Shown here piece by piece: positions 10,971 to 22,074 of a stretch of 64,000 nucleotides of DNA. Both the position numbers and the translations under genes were made by a program. Source of the DNA: Forficula auricularia. Taxonomy: Eukaryota; Arthropoda; Insecta; Dermaptera; Forficulidae. The stretch covers positions 2,248,625 through 2,312,624 of the forward strand of contig JALMQS010000082.1 in the NCBI GenBank assembly GCA_024734495.1. Direction: 5' to 3'. Below the pieces are notes generated by a model that did no database searches, was not told where the DNA came from, and saw only the letters and a list, made by a program, of their open reading frames with translations. Each line of letters begins with the position of its first letter. Position 1 is the first letter of the stretch.

Positions 10971-11328
10971 GTCTCTAACAAATAATATACATAGATATTT
11001 ATATTCGTTATTTGCATTAAGCAGAGGACAACCTCACTGATTCCCCTTCATGAAAGATTTGTTTCCTCTCCCACTAAACGAATAACAAATTCTGCATATT
11101 TTAAAAAAAGCGATTCGATTGTCAGATTCAGGCTAAATAGTATTAGTAAGAATTTTATGAAAAAGTTGCCTGCTTTGAGAATAAGGTGAGTTGTCAATGG
11201 GACGGTGACATTTTGATGGATATTATTGATTTGTTTATAAACAATGATTGTTTATAAACAAATAATTTTATTCCCAAGGGGACTAGAGCAGTGTTTCTCA
11301 ACCTTTTCTAGAGCGAGGTGGGCTAGAG

Positions 11329-12303
11329 CAGTGTTCCGCAAAGTGTGTGCCGCGGCACACTGGTGTACCGTGGTCATTAGTTGGTGTGCCGCGGAAAAAT
11401 GTCAAGTTTTTTGAAGATAACACATAGCTGAGAGTTATGCGAGCAGCCTTATCAACGATTGGTCCAAATTTTGATCGCCTGTGCTCATTTAAGCAGGCTC
11501 ACATTTCTCCTTAAACATCTTTTCTTATTATAAATAAAACCGGTGAATCTATTATTTATTATTAAAATGGACATGAACCAACTAAACTTTTCATATTATA
11601 TTGATTTTAATAATAAATAAATATTAAATAAACATTGGATTTTTCTTTGATGTACCTCTAAAATAGGGGTGTCCAAGCTTTTAGCTTCCCTTGGCCACAT
11701 TCGAAGAATATGAGCTGTTTTGGGCCACACATAAAATACACTAACGCTAAAAATAGCTGGTGAGCAAAAACGTATAATATGTTATGTACTTATTATACTT
11801 AAGAAATGAAGCTTTGTTACTTTATAAATTTTTTTTATAAATGTAAGAGACAAATCAGTAACATACAATTTTAGTGAGAAGTTTGTCATTGTTTTGGGAA
11901 CATAAATCCTTCGATATTTGGCTCAAAGGAATTCTCAATGAATTCTCAAAATGCCCATCAAATATTTTAGATCTAGCTTCATTCTTTGTGTGCTTCATAC
12001 TTGAAAATAGATACTTGAATAAATAAAATTATTTAAGAATCACTTTATGAATATCTCATTACAAAATAACGTGTTAGATTCAAAAATTCATTATTTACAT
12101 CATAAATTAATAGCAAGTTTATAATATTGTATTTTTAGTAATATCACTGGGATTTTTAGTCGCAATCTCATAAAGTTTGTAAGTTTACGATTTTTTGTGG
12201 GGCCACATTGAGAGCCATCATGGGCCGCGGTTTGGACAAGCCTGCTCTAAAATTTCTTGATTTGGTAGGTGTACCTTGAACACAAGAAGTTTGCGGAACA
12301 CTG
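11329..12303. mobile_element. Middle hAT of the nest
   Basis: Ends CAGTGTTCCGCAAA and TTTGCGGAACACTG are flanked by GGCTAGAG (11321-11328) and GCCTAGAG (12304-12311), 7 of 8 matching. Subterminal GTGTGCCGCGGCACAC resembles the ends of the element at 383-909. It is interrupted at 11664-12244. Confidence 0.88.
11664..12244. mobile_element. Inner hAT of the nest
   Basis: Ends TAGGGGTGTCCAA and TTGGACAAGCCTG (the first base has drifted from C) are flanked by exact CTCTAAAA at 11656-11663 and 12245-12252. Subterminal GGCCACA/TGTGGGGCCACA blocks are present. 581 bp, non-coding. Confidence 0.88.
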
Positions 12304-13729
12304 GCCTAGAGCACTTATATTTATTTCTGAGGAACCCCCTAGCACTAAAATATGAGATATTAAATTTTTCGTCAAAATATCAACATCAGGCTACTTTTAT
12401 AGCTTCCAAATATATGTAACATACCGCCCCCGATAGCGGTGTTGCCACATTTTAAAATTTGCTAGATTTTGGGAAAATTGGGTTCAAAAAAACGTGCATT
12501 TTAAATTACAATACCTAAAATATTTATTTTCATGAATAATATTATTAAATTTTTTTGGTAATCTCATTGGGATACCCATATTATGCCCCTTTCGGATAGA
12601 ACAGGGTTTTTATTGACATATTCAATGTAAACCTATTCATAAATAAAATATTTTCATCAAAATATTATTTCAAACGTCATTAATAACAAAATAATAAAAA
12701 AAAAACAATTTAAATGATGTTTTCATTTTGTTACTAATGTAACGTAATCGTTGTATTATATGAAATTTAAAGAACTTTAGAGCAACAAAAATGGTAACAC
12801 TGGGACAATAATAGTAAGCATTCTTAAGTATTAATGATTTTATTTGACTATAAGGTAATACTTAGACTCTAAATTAAGTATTTTTTTGGGTGATACTACT
12901 ACCTACTATTTTTGATTTTCTATTTTTTCTTTTGTTGACCTTTAGGCGCGGAGAACCCTAAATCTCTCTTTGTGGAACCCTGGGGTTGGTATCACTGGGA
13001 CAATAATAGGCGCGGGGGACCCTAAACCACCCTTTGTGGAACCCGGGGGTTCCGCGGAACCCAGGTTGAGAATCACTGGACTAGAGCATGAAAAAACATT
13101 TTTATTCATCCTAATCAATAAAATGTCCCTTAAGCAGAGAGATTTTCAAAAATAAGTAAAGGTGTTGGACAAGAAAATGTCTCATTTTTCGGTGGTAGAT
13201 TATTTAATAAATGAAAATATTGCGATTTTTTGAACTAACCCGAAACAATAAAAAATAAATCAATCAACGGGATTGTTTATTTATTTACTTCAAGGATAAA
13301 CACAAGACATAAATTAAAATATGTCAAATCAAATAGATATTGAAAATAAAAACCAAAAATTATTTTAAAATAATCTCGATAATTTTATAATAAAGGCGGT
13401 ATGTAAATAATATAACATGGTGTGAATAAATATGTATATCGATATAATAAATAAAAATATATCTATTTTGATTTTGTCCTATTTTAATTACATTTAGTCT
13501 TACTGTAGTAGGAATAATCGGTATCTTATATTTCAATTACTTGTAATTGATTAAAGCTTATGCCTTAATGAGTTTAGAATGTTTGTAATTATAATCCATT
13601 TATGACATTTTAATAATGAATATGGATAACATGTTTTTTCATTTACTAGGGATAAAGTTCCCTTTTTAAAAAATATCCTATCCCCACCTAGGGAAAAAAA
13701 CATTTCTGGACATATCACGAAATTGAAAA

Positions 13730-13842
13730 GTTTTTATTTTGCCGAGAGTAGCAGATTTGTTGATTCACAAAGAGAAACAAAGAGGCCGTCCTCTGCTTGA
13801 TGCAAATAAACATACACACATATATATCGAAATTATATATCT

Positions 13843-13896
<54 letters not shown>

Positions 13897-13935
13897 TATT
13901 TGTTTGAGACTATATATTTTTGAGAGATTTTAATC
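13730..13935. repeat. R2 dispersed repeat copy with (TA)n
   Basis: This family has fixed blocks: GAGAGTAGCAGA, CACAAAGAGAAACAAAGAGG, TCCTCTGCTTGATGCAAATA, ACATACACACATATATA, then an AT microsatellite (13844-13892) and TTATTTATTTGTTTGAGACT. Other copies lie near 14650-14800, 29870, 30616-30780, 56600, 62880 and 63180-63490. In intact copies the GAGACTATAG end runs straight into a hammerhead-like core on the opposite strand. Confidence 0.6.
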
Positions 13936-13947
13936 TCGATATATATA

Positions 13948-13972
13948 TTTCGGGTGGCTAACCCATCTTCAG
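13948..13972 (-). ncRNA. Hammerhead-like core, left of inverted pair
   Basis: The minus strand reads CTGAAGA, T, GGGT/ACCC stem with loop TAGCC, then GAAA followed by the palindrome TATATATA and TCGAG. Position 7 of the hammerhead core is free, so CTGAAGA is allowed. It mirrors the core at 13992-14016. Confidence 0.45.
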
Positions 13973-13991
13973 GAGTTACTTTCTGTTGCTC

Positions 13992-14016
13992 CTGAAGATG
14001 GGTTAGCCACCCGAAA
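13992..14016 (+). ncRNA. Hammerhead-like core, right of inverted pair
   Basis: CTGAAGA, a 4-bp stem II GGGT/ACCC, GAAA, palindromic TATATATA, TC, then GAG pairing with the CTC just upstream (stem I of three pairs). Arms AATCTCGATATATATATTTC mirror it on the other side. It forms the hinge of the 13920-14060 inverted repeat. Confidence 0.45.
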
Positions 14017-14649
14017 TATATATATCGAGATTAAAATCTCTCCAAAAATAAATTCGTTTTATTTTTATATCATAATGTGAAACCTACCAAGTATTTTTTA
14101 TCGAATAATTTAAAAAATGTTTCACCAAGTACCAACACCAAATTCCTTAAAAAGTAAATTATAAATATTGTTTTTCATGGAGTTAATACCGTATGGATAT
14201 TGGTAAAGTTTGCTCAAATGGCCTAGATTTTTAATTTTTAACCCCCCCCCCCTCCTCCAACCCCCTTAATTTTGGGTCGATATGCACCAAAATCTAATCA
14301 GTTCTTAATCTCAATATGGACCAAAACTAATTGAAATTTGGTTTCGATATTCAAACTAGTTTTTGAGCTAGCTCGTCCACAAAAATTTGGTAACGCACAG
14401 ACTAACTAACTATCAGAAAGACTAACAGACATTTTGACAAAACAATTATTATCTCGAAAAATATAATTTTTTCGATGTTCACTTATTAGCGCTTTTTTGT
14501 AGACAGAAATGTCATCGTTTCGCTCACTTTTTTTAATCAAAATAGTTTCAGCCGTTTTTGAGATATTTTGAAAAAAAGAAGGAAACAAAACACTTTTTTC
14601 ATGCACGATTACAATACTTGACCATACCCTGTATGGTAAAGTAAAAAGA

Positions 14650-14800
14650 CTGATGATGAAGACCAAGTCCTCGAAACTATAGTCTCAAACAAATAAATAA
14701 TATATATACAGATATATAATTTCGATATATATGTGTGTATGTTTATTTGCATCAAGCAGAGGACAACCTCTATGTTTCTATTTGTATATCACGAAATGTT
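14650..14800 (+). ncRNA. Hammerhead-like core plus R2 repeat body
   Basis: The core at 14650-14676 is CTGATGA, T, GAAGAC/GTCCTC stem with loop CAA (one mismatch), GAAA and palindromic CTATAG, then TC. It is followed by R2 body blocks in the order TCAAACAAATAAATAAT, ATATATGTGTGTATG, CATCAAGCAGAGGACAACCT. This is the sense orientation of the family. Confidence 0.45.
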
Positions 14801-14872
14801 TATCAACAAACCGATTTGTTGATTGTTAAGATCTTGTGTTACAGACATAATCTTATTTACTGGTAAACAGAA

Positions 14873-15988
14873 AACATTTTATCAATTCTCATTCACTAAA
14901 ATGTCACATAAGCTCACATAAGAGTTTTTTTATAAATAAATGACATCTTAAGGTTTTGTCAAGATATTGTCCGATTTGGGTGCAGATGCATTTTTTTAAT
15001 TAACCCGTAAAAACAATTAAAAAGAATTAAATCGACACGATTATTTATTTACTTCAAGGTTAATGGAAAAACATTAATTAAAATATGACAAAATGACAGA
15101 TTTGTAAAAAAAATCCGTTGTCAGTTTCAAACAAAAAAAAAAGAATATTAAAAAAAATCTTGATAGTATGAATGTCACATTGTTGTCATATAAATAACAA
15201 TGTGTGAGTGTATCATTACAAAAAAAGAAATAAACAAATAACCCGAGAGAAAAGAAGATGTGTTCGCTCTTTTTCTGTCTGACTAAAAGGGTTAACAAAC
15301 AGTTTGACATGAAAATCCAACAATCAATCACAAATGAAAATCAACAATTGGAAATGGGTATTATTAAATGTGCTATTGTTATTCGTGTGGGAATGTTTAT
15401 TTGAAAAGAGAAGAGTGGTGGGGGAAAACATTTTAACCAATTCTCATCTCTAAAATGTCACATAAGGTGTGAGTATTTAATAAATAAATCACATCTTAAG
15501 GTTTTCTTCAAGATATTGTCCGATTCTTTGGGTGCAGGTTCAATTTATTTTTTTTTAATTAACCCGTAAAAACAATTAAAAAGAAATAAATCGACACGAT
15601 TGTTTATTTATTTACTTCAAGGTTAATGGCAAAACATTAATTAAAATATGACAAAATCACAGATTTGTAAAAAAAAATCCGTTGTCAGTTTCAAACAAAA
15701 AAAAAGAATATTAAAAAAAAATCTTGATAGTATGAATGTAACATTGTTGTCATGTAAATAACAATATGTGAGTGTATCATTATAAAAAAAGAAATAAACA
15801 AATAACCCGAGAGAAAAGAAGATGTGTTCGCTCTTTTTCTGTCTGACTAAAAGGGTTAACAAACAGTTTGACATGAAAATCCAACAATCAATCACCAATG
15901 GAAATCAACAATTGGAAATGGGTATTATTAAATGTGCTATTGTTATTCGTGTGGGAATGTTTATTTGAAAAGAGACGAGTGGTGGGGG
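14873..15988. repeat. Tandem duplication, period about 560 bp
   Basis: Two head-to-tail copies (about 14873-15426 and 15427-15988) share long blocks such as GTTCGCTCTTTTTCTGTCTG and ACCCGTAAAAACAATTAAAA, with a few substitutions and indels; the shift is 567 bp in the second half. A diverged third relative covers about 13130-13480 and fragments occur near 8800. It lies inside CRTC intron 1, about 110 bp past the donor. Confidence 0.8.
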
Positions 15989-16095
15989 ACACAAGACAAG
16001 ATCATGGAAAATGAATGACGTTCCTAGATAGAAAAAATAATAATAAAAATAATGAATTAGAAATAGGGTAATTTTTTTTTTTAATTGTACATTAC

Positions 16096-16209
16096 CTTGC
16101 TATGGACGTCTGAAACTTCTTTCATGATTTGTTCAAACGCAGCTGTTTCTTCTGCCTGTTTTTGAGTGTGGAGAGCGATTTTTTCGCTAAATTTTCTTGG
16201 GTTAGCCAT
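16096..16209 (-). CDS. CRTC: CRTC, first coding exon
   Basis: The exon encodes 38 residues starting [20 protein letters not shown] and continuing [18 protein letters not shown], then a GTAATG donor. [24 protein letters not shown] is the N-terminal CREB-binding coiled-coil of CREB-regulated transcription coactivators, which bind the CREB bZIP domain and are controlled by SIK/AMPK phosphorylation and calcineurin. The start is the first ATG, in context CAAAATGG, and matches the insect family start. Later exons (the 14-3-3 motifs and the transactivation domain) would lie at lower coordinates; none was recognised down to position 1, so intron 1 exceeds 16 kb. The frame is clean, the family unmistakable. 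Confidence 0.93.
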
Positions 16210-16470
16210 TTTGATTTTGGTTTATTAGCCGCAAGTTAGCCACGATATTCAACATCAAATCCAAAACAATCTGGCAAATTGCAATTCGTAAAACGTTTAT
16301 TTTGCATTTGAATTTATTCAAATTTTGCATTAAATACACTTAGAATGTTTAATTATTACGAGAAAGTTAAATAAGTGCAAGTTTTTCTAAATTAAGGGAA
16401 AAAATATCAGCGAGGCGGGAAAAATCGCGCGCGTGTTTTTGAACACACTCCGCGAGTTTGTTGATAACTC
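16210..16470 (-). promoter_or_regulatory. Putative CRTC 5' UTR and promoter
   Basis: Immediately upstream of the CRTC start the sequence is unique and less AT-rich than its surroundings. On the minus strand 16410-16435 contains TTTCCCGCC next to CGCGCGCGATTTTT, a match to the E2F consensus inside a small CpG cluster. No TATA box was assigned. Function is inferred from position and motif only. Confidence 0.4.
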
Positions 16471-16723
16471 ATGTCTAAAAAAAGCATACGAGTAGTGTGC
16501 CAAGGGTTCCGTAGATTTGTTCATCTTTTTAATACTAAATAAGGTGAAAATAGCGGGGCATTTAGCTAAATAATTGATCAAGCAAATTTAATAAAGATTT
16601 CTAGATATTAGTTTCCTCAATTTGATTCAATGATGCTATATGAATCATAGGGAAACAGGAAACTTAAATAAAATGTTTATTTAATTAAAAGTATCGAAGA
16701 GTACTTCCACCTATTTTCTAAAG

Positions 16724-16985
16724 GGGCCCTCCATAAATTATGTCACACGAATTGCAAGATTTTTAGACCCCCTCCACCTATGTCACATTCTGACCCCCGC
16801 CCCTGTATTGTGACATCACACTATCACTTTTATACCTTATAATTTATTAATTGTAAAAAAAATTGTCTAGATTTATTTTACAAACATTTTCAGGTTGTAA
16901 TAATAATAAGCTGAAATCTACAAAAAAAATTAATGTGACATTTGTGACGTCACAATTTGTAAGATCCCGGGCCCCTGTCAAATTT
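16724..16985. mobile_element. PIF/Harbinger-like MITE, diverged copy
   Basis: Left GGGGCCCTCCATAAATTATG followed by TCACACGAATT; right block ends GGGCCCCTGTCAAATTTATC. Interior words TGTGACATCACACTATCACT and TGTGACGTCACAATTTG match the complete copy at 50335-50693. Confidence 0.55.
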
Positions 16986-16987
16986 AT

Positions 16988-17262
16988 CACAAATCTGAGA
17001 TGCCCATGGGCGTAGTTAGGGAAGGGGCAAGGGGAGCAGTGACCCCCCCTACAAAACTCATTGCCCCCCCCCCCCTAGAAAAATAGACCGTATTGAAGAA
17101 AGATACTGTTTCACTATATCACTTCTGTATTTCTCATTAAATTATTTCATCACATCCAAAATTTGTCAATTCTACTAAAAAGTGAGTTGATCTCTAATCA
17201 GGGGCGGATTTAGGTTCGATGCCGCCCTAGGCCCTGTCCAATGTGCCGCCCTTTTTACTTTA
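16988..17262. other. Two hAT-like left ends without partners
   Basis: GGGCGTAGTTAGGGAAGGGG at about 16988 and CAGGGGCGGATTTAGG at 17199 (followed by GCCGCCCTAGGCCC) are typical starts of insect hAT elements. I found no matching right ends within reach, so these are probably truncated. Confidence 0.35.
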
Positions 17263-17579
17263 CAATACAGGGTATGGTCAAGTATTATAATCCTGCATGA
17301 AAAAAGTGGGTTTTTTGCTTCTTTTTTCGAAATATCTCAAAAACAGCTGAGTAGTATTATTATTCGCCGGCGCAAACTACATCATACCAAAACCAGACCA
17401 GAAAAAAATTTCTTTAAAAAAAAGATGTCGATAAATCTATTAGTTTATTTTTTATCATAGAAAATATGCGAAGCAACTCGTTGACAAGTTTACTTAAAAA
17501 AAATATTGAAAATAATTATTTTTGGTAGTTGGGATGCTCAGGAAATTTAAGATTTTAACAGAAAATAATTCCCGGTAAA

Positions 17580-19035
17580 GATTTTATTGCTGGAATACCT
17601 TTATTGGTACTCCAATGTTACTAGCCTAAGTTTTCCTCCAAATTTGTGTTGTGGAAAATCTTCTACGCGCGAGAAAATTTCGGAGTTTTTTCAGTTTTTC
17701 TTGAATAACTCTAAAACGGCTTATCAAATCAAAAAGATTTCGTTTAGATAAATTAAATCTCTTTAGATTACGCGTAAAATGATAAAAATTTAATCTATTT
17801 GGGTTAAGTAGAACCGGTACTAGCGCCTTTCAAATAGCCCCCGGGATCACATTTGAATATCTCTAAAACTAGTACTTTTTTAGATTTTTCCCCATTTTGA
17901 CCATGAAGGAGCACGTTTTCGACAAAGACCATTCTATACATTTTTAAACTAGATTAAATTTGCTACAATTTGAACAAAATTTCATCTTAATGGTAACCCA
18001 TGCCGCAATGAGGTTAAAGTCTGCAGGGTTTTTTTGCAAAAAATTACAGTTTTTCCTTTATAAAATGAAAACCACTAATCCTAGAAACGTGATTCTTATC
18101 TTATTGTCTAAGAAATTTTGTTGTCTTGAACGTTTACTTGGACCACTTTTTGTTAAAATTCTTATATTTATAGATATTTAGCATTTTCCATGACAAGAAA
18201 TGATCCATTGTTTCAAAAAATCGCCGTTTTTCTTTCATAAAATGAAAACCACTCATCTTAGAGATTTGATTTCTATCTCATTCTCTAGTAAGTTTTAATT
18301 ACTTGAACGTTTACTTGGACCACTTTTTTGATAAAACTCTTAGATTTATAGATATCCTACATTTTCCAGACAGGATATGATCCGAATCCTCAAAATCGTC
18401 ATGGAAAATGCTGGATACCTATAAATTAAAGAGTTTTATCAAAAAAGTCGTCAAGAAAACGTTCAAGTCAACAAAATTTACTAGAGAATGAGAGAAAAAT
18501 TAAGTTTCTAGGATGAGTGGTTTTCATTTTATGAAGGAAAAACTGCGATTTTTTGCAAAAGAACTGCAAACTTCAACCTACATTGCGCCACCATTATCCA
18601 ATTAAGATAAAACTTTGTTTAAATTTTAGCAAATTTAATCTAGTTTAAAAATGTATAGGTCTTTATCGAAAACGTGCTCCTTCATAGTCAAAATAGGGAA
18701 AAATCGAAAAAAGTAAAAGTTTTAGGGATATTCAAAAGTGATCCCGGGGGCTGATTTTGACAGGCGCTAGTACCGGATCTACTGAACCTAAATAGATGAA
18801 CTTTTATAATTTTACGCGCAATTTAAAGAGCTTTAACTTATCTAATAGATATCTTTTTGATTTGATAAACCGTTTTTGAGTTAATCAAGAAAAACTGAAA
18901 AAACTCCGAAATTTTCTCGCGCGTAGAAGTTTTTCCACAACACAGATTTGGGGGAAAATTTAGGATAGTAATATTGGACTACTACTAATAAAGGTATTTC
19001 AGCAATAAAATCTTTACTGGGAATTATTTCCTGTT
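17580..19035. repeat. 1.4-kb palindrome in Helitron-like sequence
   Basis: The left arm (AAAGATTTTATTGCTGGAAT, TTCTACGCGCGAGAAAATTT, GACCATGAAGGAGCACG) is repeated inverted in the right arm up to 19035, with a centre near 18390. Inside the left arm a segment of about 180 bp (TTTCATAAAATGAAAACCAC ... GATATTTAGCATTTTCC) is doubled. The arms differ by scattered substitutions, so it is not recent. A single arm occurs at 9940-10360. Confidence 0.75.
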
Positions 19036-19140
19036 TATGCGATTTTTTCACCTAATTTGCTTGGATTAATATTATCCGCCGAATAATCTAAAAAAAAAGC
19101 AAGTTGATTTCTCTATTCTATTGAAATAAGCTGACGTGTT

Positions 19141-19400
19141 CTGATGTGGCCATCCACTTGACTTTACCATACAACCTGGCCCCTCACTTATATTTAATAT
19201 TTGATAAAATTATTTATAATCATGTAGGGGGGGGGTAATTTTTCCCAAAAAGGGGGGGGGGGGTCAAAATTTGAAAAGTTTTGCTCTTTGACCAAACTCA
19301 ACAAAATATTGTATACATAATCTGTGGGCCTCTAGAGTAAGGGTGGGGTTCGTGGGTTTGGGGGCTCAAGGGGGCCGCCGAAGGCTGGCCTTGCAGCTAG
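19141..19400 (+). mobile_element. Helitron-like element, 3' region and terminus
   Basis: Shares GTGGCCATCCA...TACAACCTGGCCCCTCACTT with the inverted segment at 41225-41305, then the CCAAACTCAACAAAATATTG block, then ends GGCCTTGCAGCTAG followed by T at 19401. It has the terminal GCCGCCGAAGGC hairpin expected upstream of a Helitron 3' end. Confidence 0.5.
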
Positions 19401-19488
19401 TATACGTATAAAAACATAAATAATTATCCATAGAAAAAAATTATTTACAAAATTAAAATTATATATTATACTTTTCGATTTAAATACA

Positions 19489-19635
19489 TTATTCAATCAC
19501 ATCAAAACCATTATAGTATTTTTTTCTACTTTTGACGGTGGAAAATTGGTGGAATATTTCTTTGAAGCAAAGAGATCGCAGTTTTTCCTCTTCCTTAGTC
19601 AGATTACTAAAATCGACTAATTTTTCCTGCGGCAT
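19489..19635 (-). CDS. Small ORF, 48 codons, unidentified
   Basis: The minus strand reads MPQEKLVDFSNLTKEEEKLR and continues SLCFKEIFHQFSTVKSRKKYYNGFDVIE to a stop. It is charged and probably helical in the first half, with no membrane segment. Base composition and codon use are less AT-biased than the flanks, and it lies outside recognised repeats, between the Helitron end at 19400 and unique sequence. It could be a microprotein gene or a first exon. I do not recognise the family. Confidence 0.35.
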   Translation of the reverse strand: MPQEKLVDFSNLTKEEEKLRSLCFKEIFHQFSTVKSRKKYYNGFDVIE

Positions 19636-19639
19636 AGTC

Positions 19640-20101
19640 GTGCGCATATAGTTAACAACAAGCTGTTAGGTTTTAAAAGATCAGCAAACTAGCATTGGTT
19701 ACTGTCAACAACCCTAAAAATTACACCTCTAACCAGAAGTTGTTTCCCATTTTCGGTAAGTCACCTAAAATTTTCCCTCAAATATTATAAATTCAGATTG
19801 GTGATTTCTAAAAATAGCAAGAAAAAATATGAAATAAGAATAAATTCTATTAGTACTTAATTATATAAAAAATAAAATATTTTGACTTTCCAACAACATC
19901 CAAGTTCCTAGTCTCTATTTATGTATTAAACGGACGTGCGGAATTGGGACAAATAATCCAGCAGTAGGTATATTTAAGTATATAAGTATATGACAATTTT
20001 TCGCTCGGACAATTTTTTGGGGGTCTCTAAGCTATAGCTTGTGTAACTTAGGTATACGTAAATCCTGCACTGGCCCCATTTTTGTAGACCCCACTAGCTA
20101 A
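19640..20101. other. Unique AT-rich spacer
   Basis: No repeat ends, exons or open frames recognised. It could contain the 5' region of the small minus-strand ORF ending at 19489. Confidence 0.3.
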
Positions 20102-21310
20102 ATTTATTTATTTTTTATTTATTTATTTAACAAAAGTATACAAACATAGGACCTTAGGTCCCACCTAGTGTTTATACATAATTTAGCAACAATATTTTAT
20201 AAATTTGGCAAAAGAGTTCACCAATACACAAATTTTATGGGGAAGAAGAGAGAAAAAAAAAAGTAGAGAAAGATTAGAAGACATAAAGGAAATAAGAGTA
20301 AGGAGTATCAGTTATTGGGTGGGATCCATAAAGAACGAAGACCTGAGAGCACCAAGAGTCGGGTTTGCATGAAATTTGGATGGAAGTTCATTCCAAAGCC
20401 TTGCACCCGCCAATTTGAAGGAATGAAAGAAGTGTTTAGTTTTACAGTGCACCTGCACTAGCGTTGTCTTCCTGGTGGAGCGACCGACGACAAATAGATT
20501 TTCTAAGTAAGATGGGCAAATGAATTTTTCAGAATTTAATAGCTTATAAATAATCACACAACACCGCCAAGCGTAAAATTTAGAAAGATCTGTGTTTAAG
20601 ATGAGTTTTTTATCCTGGTCCGAAAGATGGCTACGTGGTTTTAGATTTAAGACATAGCGGGTGCATGAATTCAAAGCTATTTCAAGTCTTTTGCCCGATT
20701 TACTGTCGAGGGAATTCGAAAAGATTATGTCGCAGTACTGGAAAAGGGGTGCTAACAAACTCTTGCTTAAATTGAGGCGAAGATTATATGGCGTGAGATA
20801 TGAGAGTCGCTTCAGTGAGTGAAGGGCCCCATAAACACTACGGCACATATTATTTATTTGTACTTTCCAAGATAAATTGCACGAAACAGTCAATCCTAGA
20901 TTCTTAGCTGAGCAAGTGAATGGAATAGTATTGTTATTGTAGAGAATAGGAGGTAGTAAGTTAGTAGGAAGACATTCTTTGAATAAGATAATAGCCTGCG
21001 ATTTTAGAGGATTAACAGAGATTAAATTATTCATGGCCCATGAAGAAAGTGACAGAAGCTCTAGGTTAATTAATGAAATATATTGCACAACTTGGTTGGG
21101 CAAGCAGTGAGACATAGAACTGAAAATCATCAGGAAAATAGGTGATGATTACAGCTAGAAAGAGAAGAGAGAGATATCATTTATAAATAAAGAAAATAAT
21201 AGAGGTCCCAGGATAGATCCCTGGGCCACCCCTGTCTTAAGAGAAAGCGGAGATGAAAAAATCTGAGCCACAACGAATTTACATTCCGATACCTCAGTTC
21301 CTATTCTCTA
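20102..21310 (-). pseudogene. 5'-truncated LINE (CR1/jockey-superfamily), frameshifted RT
   Basis: From the 5' side the minus strand reads VSECKFVVAQIFSSPLSL, then TGVAQGSILGPLLFSLFIND, the RT motif before the catalytic box. The catalytic YADD appears as FPDD (about 21125), and the frame then shifts into the 272-codon stretch 20312-21130 containing NPLKSQAI, AKNLGLTVSCNLSW and RLWNELPSKF. The 3' UTR has GGGACCTAAGGTCCTATG and an (AAAT)n tail near 20110. Inactive: truncated, shifted, catalytic residue changed. Confidence 0.82.
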
Positions 21311-21609
21311 TTTTAAAAATAAAAACAAATGATAATTCGTATGAACTTCAGTAATACAAAACAAATATATTCAGATAAATTATATTATTTTCCCTTCAAA
21401 ATGACAATTGAACAGCTGGAAACTGCCTGATTGATCGTGACAGACAATGCAACGTTAGTTCCAAAAACGGCCACCTAAGAATTCTAGATGGCACTGCAAG
21501 TAGCGGACCCTCCTGGCGCGGCGGCACTAGATTCTTCTTAAATAATTTTACTTATAGCAATTAAAAATGGAAAAAAATCAACTTTTTAAAGTTTTAAAAA
21601 TTTCCTTTT

Positions 21610-21965
21610 ATAATTAAGTAATGGAGAGGGGACTCAGCCAATGCTGAATAAAAAACTCCCAATTATGGAAAACGTTTCGGCTTTAATTAATTTGTACTTG
21701 AGACGTTGCGCATATCGAGTGAGAGCACACCAAGATTTATGTACCATTTTGTAATTCATATAATTTTGTATATTATGATAAAATCCACAACAACTCTGCC
21801 TGCGGACAATTTATTTATAAAATTAATTGTGTCGCTAATACTCTCTTAGGAACTGATGATGGCATTATTTAATTAAAGCCGAAACGTTTTCCATAATTGG
21901 GAGTTTTTATTCAGCAGAGGCTACCCATTGGCTGAATCCCTCTCCATTACTTAATTATATACATA
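21610..21965. repeat. Palindromic repeat with hammerhead-like hinge
   Basis: Arms CTCCCAATTATGGAAAACG and CGTTTTCCATAATTGGGAG and outer arms TTAAGTAATGGAGAGGGGAC mirror each other. The plus-strand hinge holds CTGATGA then GAAACGTT. This is the layout of Penelope/retrozyme-like repeats. Confidence 0.55.
21849..21892 (+). ncRNA. Hammerhead-like core with ACGT stem III
   Basis: Stem I GGAA immediately before CTGATGA pairs with TTCC after the predicted cleavage position. Stem II is GGC/GCC with a long AT loop. GAAAC-GTT gives the zero-loop ACGT palindrome known from dimeric Penelope hammerheads. One extra U precedes stem II. Confidence 0.5.
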
Positions 21966-22074
21966 TACAGCCATCAAAATTGTATCAAATTTCCTTTTAT
22001 TTGTACGAAATTTTCTCTGGAGAGAGACGGACTGGTAGAACTTTTAATTTAAAGTAATGTAGCCCAGGGGTAGT

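Larger units (their letters stand above)
11289..13078. mobile_element. Outer hAT of a three-level nest
   Basis: Ends CAGTGTTTCTCAACC and GGTTGAGAATCACTG are flanked by exact GACTAGAG at 11281-11288 and 13079-13086. GGGTTCCGCGGAACCC lies near the right end. It is interrupted at 11329-12303. No intact transposase was seen; the interior is AT-rich. Confidence 0.9.

Noticed and set aside
15074..15898. Two similar 85-codon minus-strand frames (MSNCLLTLLVRQKKSEHIFF)
   Set aside because: Both lie in the tandem duplication, differ by frameshift at the end, have poly-Phe from poly-A runs, and lack splice signals.
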